From Planctomycetota bacterium (lineage in GTDB: Bacteria; Planctomycetota; Phycisphaerae; Sedimentisphaerales; Anaerobacaceae), in assembly GCA_023135255.1 (NCBI GenBank), contig JAGLTN010000607.1:1-8293 (forward strand): a DNA stretch of 8,293 nt. Direction: 5' to 3'. Numbering within the stretch: the stretch's first letter is position 1; each line of letters opens with the position of its first letter. The notes beneath the pieces are model-generated. The model saw only the letters and a program-made list of their open reading frames with translations. It was not told where the DNA came from and searched no databases. Positions 6,516 through 8,293 of this stretch are shown here, piece by piece. The position numbers and the translations under genes are program-made.

Positions 6516-6540
6516 GAAAGGTGACAAATAATATAAACAC

Positions 6541-6568
6541 TTGCATCGTTAGGCAAGACTCGTATAAT
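6541..6568 (+). promoter_or_regulatory. Near-consensus sigma70-type promoter of the plus-strand gene
   Basis: TTGCAT (6541-6546), a 16-base spacer and a perfect TATAAT (6563-6568) are present. Transcription would begin near 6575, leaving a leader of about 50 bases before the GTG at 6627. It lies 26 bases after the terminator hairpin, which supports an independent transcription unit. Confidence 0.7.
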
Positions 6569-6616
6569 TACAAGTCAATCTAAAGTTATCCTAATTGTGT
6601 GATAGAATATAATTTT

Positions 6617-6622
6617 GAGGTG
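6617..6622 (+). promoter_or_regulatory. Ribosome binding site fixing a GTG start
   Basis: GAGGTG lies a few bases before GTG at 6627-6629. It supports the GTG start of the 133-aa protein, for which no earlier in-frame start fits. Confidence 0.75.
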
Positions 6623-6626
6623 ATTT

Positions 6627-7028
6627 GTGGAGCAGGCTAAATCTGAAGGCGTAGACAACAAGGCTAAGATTGATATTCTTCTTAAGGAATATGATGTCCT
6701 TAACGCTAAAGTAGCAAGTAGAATTAATAATCGTTTCGCAATGACAGGTTTTGCGGGTGCGGTCGGCACTTTTGTTTATTTTCGGACCAGAAATGCGACA
6801 TCGCCTTGTATCAACACCGGGTTTTGGACTATTGTTTTAGTGTTTACTGTGATATCTCTGCTTGTGCTGTGGTTTGTCTTTGGCCAACTAATCAAAAACT
6901 GTGCGGTTCGGATATCAAAAATTGAGGAAAGAATTAACGAACTTGCCGGTGAAAAACTTTTGAAGTGGGAAACTCATCAACTCAAAAACGGCATATTCCA
7001 TTTTTTCTATTGGCGAAGCAACTGGTAG
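6627..7028 (+). CDS. Uncharacterised small protein with two membrane segments
   Basis: This 133-residue protein is not assigned to a named family. Residues 1-37 are charged and probably helical (KIDILLKEYDVLNAKV), followed by a short hydrophobic hairpin half (about 38-53, AMTGFAGAVGTFVYF), a loop with one Cys, and a strong membrane helix (about 64-89, WTIVLVFTVISLLVLWFVF). A second charged helix follows (about 93-115, RISKIEERINELAGEKLL), then an aromatic C-terminus (FHFFYWRSNW). Both charged ends probably face the cytoplasm and could form a coiled coil. The layout, an EYxxL helix followed by two membrane segments and an R-I-x-K-I-E helix, recalls a widespread uncharacterised group of about 150-residue membrane proteins in accessory regions, from memory only. 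Start is GTG with a clear ribosome binding site and its own promoter. It is the only plus-strand gene here and converges on the dockerin gene. Role unknown. Confidence 0.8.
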   Translation: MEQAKSEGVDNKAKIDILLKEYDVLNAKVASRINNRFAMTGFAGAVGTFVYFRTRNATSPCINTGFWTIVLVFTVISLLVLWFVFGQLIKNCAVRISKIEERINELAGEKLLKWETHQLKNGIFHFFYWRSNW

Positions 7029-7043
7029 CAAGGTTTGCTTTTG
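7027..7043 (+). terminator. Weak terminator-like hairpin after the 133-aa gene
   Basis: AGCAA (7027-7031) pairs with TTGCT (7035-7039) over a 3-base loop and is followed by a short T run. The stem begins within the stop codon. It is too short to be convincing alone, but it is positioned correctly in the 87-base gap between convergent genes. Confidence 0.3.
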
Positions 7044-7115
7044 TCGCATCGTTGTTTTAGCTTTTCCCTCCCATATACAACCTTTGCTTGAAAACATTGC
7101 CTCTTTAGTTTCTTG

Positions 7116-8141
7116 CTAAGGACAAGCACCTGTTCCCATCCGGTTACATTTAAGCCAATTTTCGGCCATTAACGCGAAATCCTTAAAATCAATCAAGCAA
7201 TCACCATTCACATCTCCTGCTATCGAAGAAGAGCAATCATCAATGGTCTCGAACGACCAAATATCACCCGGATAAACCACATCTTCGCTGTCAACCTCAT
7301 CAACTCTCCAGTAATAAGCGTCTGCCCACTTAAGCCCTTCAATATAAAACTCCGATTCGGACTGCTCTAAAGAAACATTTTCGAGGTTATTAGGATCCGT
7401 ACCAAAATATACGTTATGAACTGCCCCATATTTGCCTGTCCAGCTCAACTCAACATTAAGATCAACATCTTTTGCAAGGTCTTCAGGGTTAGGGTGTCGA
7501 GCTGTAAGAAAACTAATAACCATATGGGGAAGATATAGGGTTATGCCCCCCATGTAATTTGGAATAGGCATTTGACTTACATCGCCTTGATTTCCATTAA
7601 ATTCAATATCCTCAGACCAATAAACAACATCATCAGAACCCAATGTCCAAGTCCCACCAGTCAGATCTCCAAGACCATCGCCATTGACATCATGGACAAT
7701 CATAACATCATCCACCGCTTCCCCATTTGCAAAGACACTATCATAAAAACGACCCTGACACCATCCTTCAAAACCTGGATAATTATTACTATAAGGATTA
7801 TCATTATTCGCAAAACCTCCAATGAACATATAATCCCCACCATATTTGATGAATCCTATTCTCCAAACACTTCCATCTTTCTCAACAACAGAATCAACAC
7901 CATTAGAATCCCTTACAATTAAATTATCTGCAACTCCAGCATTCCAATCTATCTCCATTTGATTATACTGAATCGAACCAGAAGTATCAATCAAATCTCT
8001 GAAATCATTCACAACTTCACCATCGACCTTATTAGCACCAGCCAAAACAGCGACCGCACCAACAGCTGCATAAACACCGACTTTCCCGACAGCCTTCGCG
8101 CCGTCCTTGACCCTATCAATCAAATTTTTCATACTCGCCAT
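7116..8141 (-). CDS. Secreted protein with FG-GAP-like repeats, Fn3-like domain and C-terminal dockerin repeat
   Basis: The 341-residue product starts MASMKNLIDRVKDGAKAVGK with a hydrophobic segment at about 22-37 (VYAAVGAVAVLAGA), a long-n-region signal peptide or anchor. Two related segments (about 72-96 and 144-168; NLIVRDSNG...VWRIG and VMIVHDVNGDGLGDL) resemble calcium-binding FG-GAP/VCBS-type repeats. An Fn3-like domain follows (about 216-301; VYFGTDPNNLENV, YYWRVDEV, WSFET). A single dockerin-like repeat (about 309-330) has ligands D310, N312, D314, D318 and D321 in GDVNGDCLIDFKDFALMAENWL-type sequence, then a Cys-containing tail ending CP. Classic cellulosomal dockerins have two repeats; planctomycete ones often have one, and their partner is uncertain. 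The ATG at 8141 has GGAGGG 10 bases upstream. An alternative GTG at 8174 has GGAGG at spacing 6 and overlaps the preceding stop as TAGTG, adding 11 residues. The function is probably surface or extracellular binding; no enzyme motif is seen. Confidence 0.85.
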   Translation of the reverse strand: MASMKNLIDRVKDGAKAVGKVGVYAAVGAVAVLAGANKVDGEVVNDFRDLIDTSGSIQYNQMEIDWNAGVADNLIVRDSNGVDSVVEKDGSVWRIGFIKYGGDYMFIGGFANNDNPYSNNYPGFEGWCQGRFYDSVFANGEAVDDVMIVHDVNGDGLGDLTGGTWTLGSDDVVYWSEDIEFNGNQGDVSQMPIPNYMGGITLYLPHMVISFLTARHPNPEDLAKDVDLNVELSWTGKYGAVHNVYFGTDPNNLENVSLEQSESEFYIEGLKWADAYYWRVDEVDSEDVVYPGDIWSFETIDDCSSSIAGDVNGDCLIDFKDFALMAENWLKCNRMGTGACP

Positions 8142-8151
8142 ATCAATATAT

Positions 8152-8157
8152 CCCTCC
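8152..8157 (-). promoter_or_regulatory. Ribosome binding site of the dockerin protein
   Basis: The minus strand reads GGAGGG followed by ATATATTGAT and ATG. It favours the start at 8141, though a second good GGAGGTG site (around 8181-8187) serves the alternative GTG at 8174. Confidence 0.6.
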
Positions 8158-8173
8158 GATTTTAGCTTCAACA

Positions 8174-8293
8174 CTATTCACCTCCCCCATAAGTCGCAAC
8201 TACCTCGTCGCCAATATTAATCTGACGAATCCGATAAGGAGAATTCGGCTCAAGTCCAGTCACTGTATGTCTTCAGCAAAAGTGAGACAAAAA
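8174..8293 (-). pseudogene. C-terminal end of an upstream Fn3-like protein gene, possibly frameshifted (cut by window edge)
   Basis: The minus strand ends a reading frame with HTVTGLEPNSPYRIRQ (within 8222-8269) and on through GDEVVATYGGGE to a TAG at 8176-8174. TVTGLEPNSPYRIR is the typical end of a fibronectin type III-like domain. Going upstream the frame meets TGA at 8275-8273 with no plausible start or ribosome binding site after it. A neighbouring frame continues as LTFAEDIQ across the same point, so a one- or two-base frameshift near 8263-8272 would join the two. Either the gene is broken, the sequence has an error, or the fragment is a relic. It ends 33 bases before the dockerin gene start on the same strand, so the two may have formed one transcription unit. 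Only about 120 bases are visible. Confidence 0.45.

Larger units (their letters stand above)
6073..6626. other. Long intergenic stretch between divergent genes
   Basis: No intact gene is visible in these 554 bases. From left to right they hold the leader and candidate promoter of the seven-helix protein, an imperfect hairpin (GTTTTCCCG...CGGGTAAAC near 6244-6270), a decayed terminator, the dockerin remnant, a strong plus-strand terminator, and the promoter and ribosome binding site of the plus-strand gene. No tRNA-like or riboswitch-like structure was recognised. Confidence 0.6.

Noticed and set aside
6600..6613. Second -10 element (TAGAAT/TATAAT) close to the 133-aa gene
   Set aside because: It lies immediately before the ribosome binding site, with no -35 and too little room for a leader that keeps that site.
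8142..8190. 15-codon reading frame (ATGGGGGAG...TGA) ahead of the dockerin gene as a leader peptide
   Set aside because: It overlaps the Fn3-like gene end and the ribosome binding sites of the next gene; nothing indicates it is translated.

Overview
The window most likely comes from a planctomycete of the Phycisphaerae/Sedimentisphaerales type. This is inferred from one gene ending in a dockerin-like DxNxDxxxD...NWL tail with a Cys-rich C-terminus, a companion 'VYFGTDPNN...YYWRVDEV' Fn3-like domain, an Ala/Lys-rich extension on ribosomal protein S16, and a large secreted GH20 enzyme. I recognise these as characteristic of that group from memory. No 16S gene or other marker settles the assignment. 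Nearly all genes lie on the minus strand, so transcription runs from right to left; one small gene is on the plus strand.

Left half (1-5230), core translation and secretion locus. In transcription order it holds ffh (signal recognition particle GTPase, 3731-5152), a 105-aa unknown protein whose start overlaps the ffh stop by ATGA (3417-3734), a secreted 917-aa GH20 family glycosidase (613-3366), and rpsP (ribosomal protein S16, cut by the left edge). ffh and rpsP are neighbours in many bacteria. Here a GH20 exoglycosidase with PA14 and chitobiase-type C-terminal modules sits between them. rpsP has a good extended -10 promoter of its own (601-609), so it need not depend on read-through. A terminator-like hairpin (5195-5223) separates ffh from the gene before it.

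Middle (5230-6630). A seven-helix membrane protein (5332-6072) is followed by a 554-base stretch with no intact gene. That stretch holds a candidate promoter for the membrane protein, the last 19 codons of a lost dockerin protein (6398-6457) with a possible decayed terminator beyond it, a very strong plus-strand terminator hairpin (6472-6515), and a near-consensus plus-strand promoter (6541-6568).

Right part (6627-8293). The plus-strand promoter drives a 133-aa protein with two membrane segments. Upstream terminator, own promoter, gene and opposite orientation together look like an insulated cargo cassette. Converging on it is a secreted dockerin-type protein (7116-8141) with two internal D-N-G-D repeats, an Fn3-like domain and a single dockerin repeat. 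At the right edge is the end of another minus-strand gene with an in-frame stop, possibly frameshifted. I found no CRISPR array, tRNA, rRNA, transposase or intact mobile element. The most interesting items are the dockerin remnant next to the plus-strand cassette and the glycosidase placed inside the ffh-rpsP neighbourhood.
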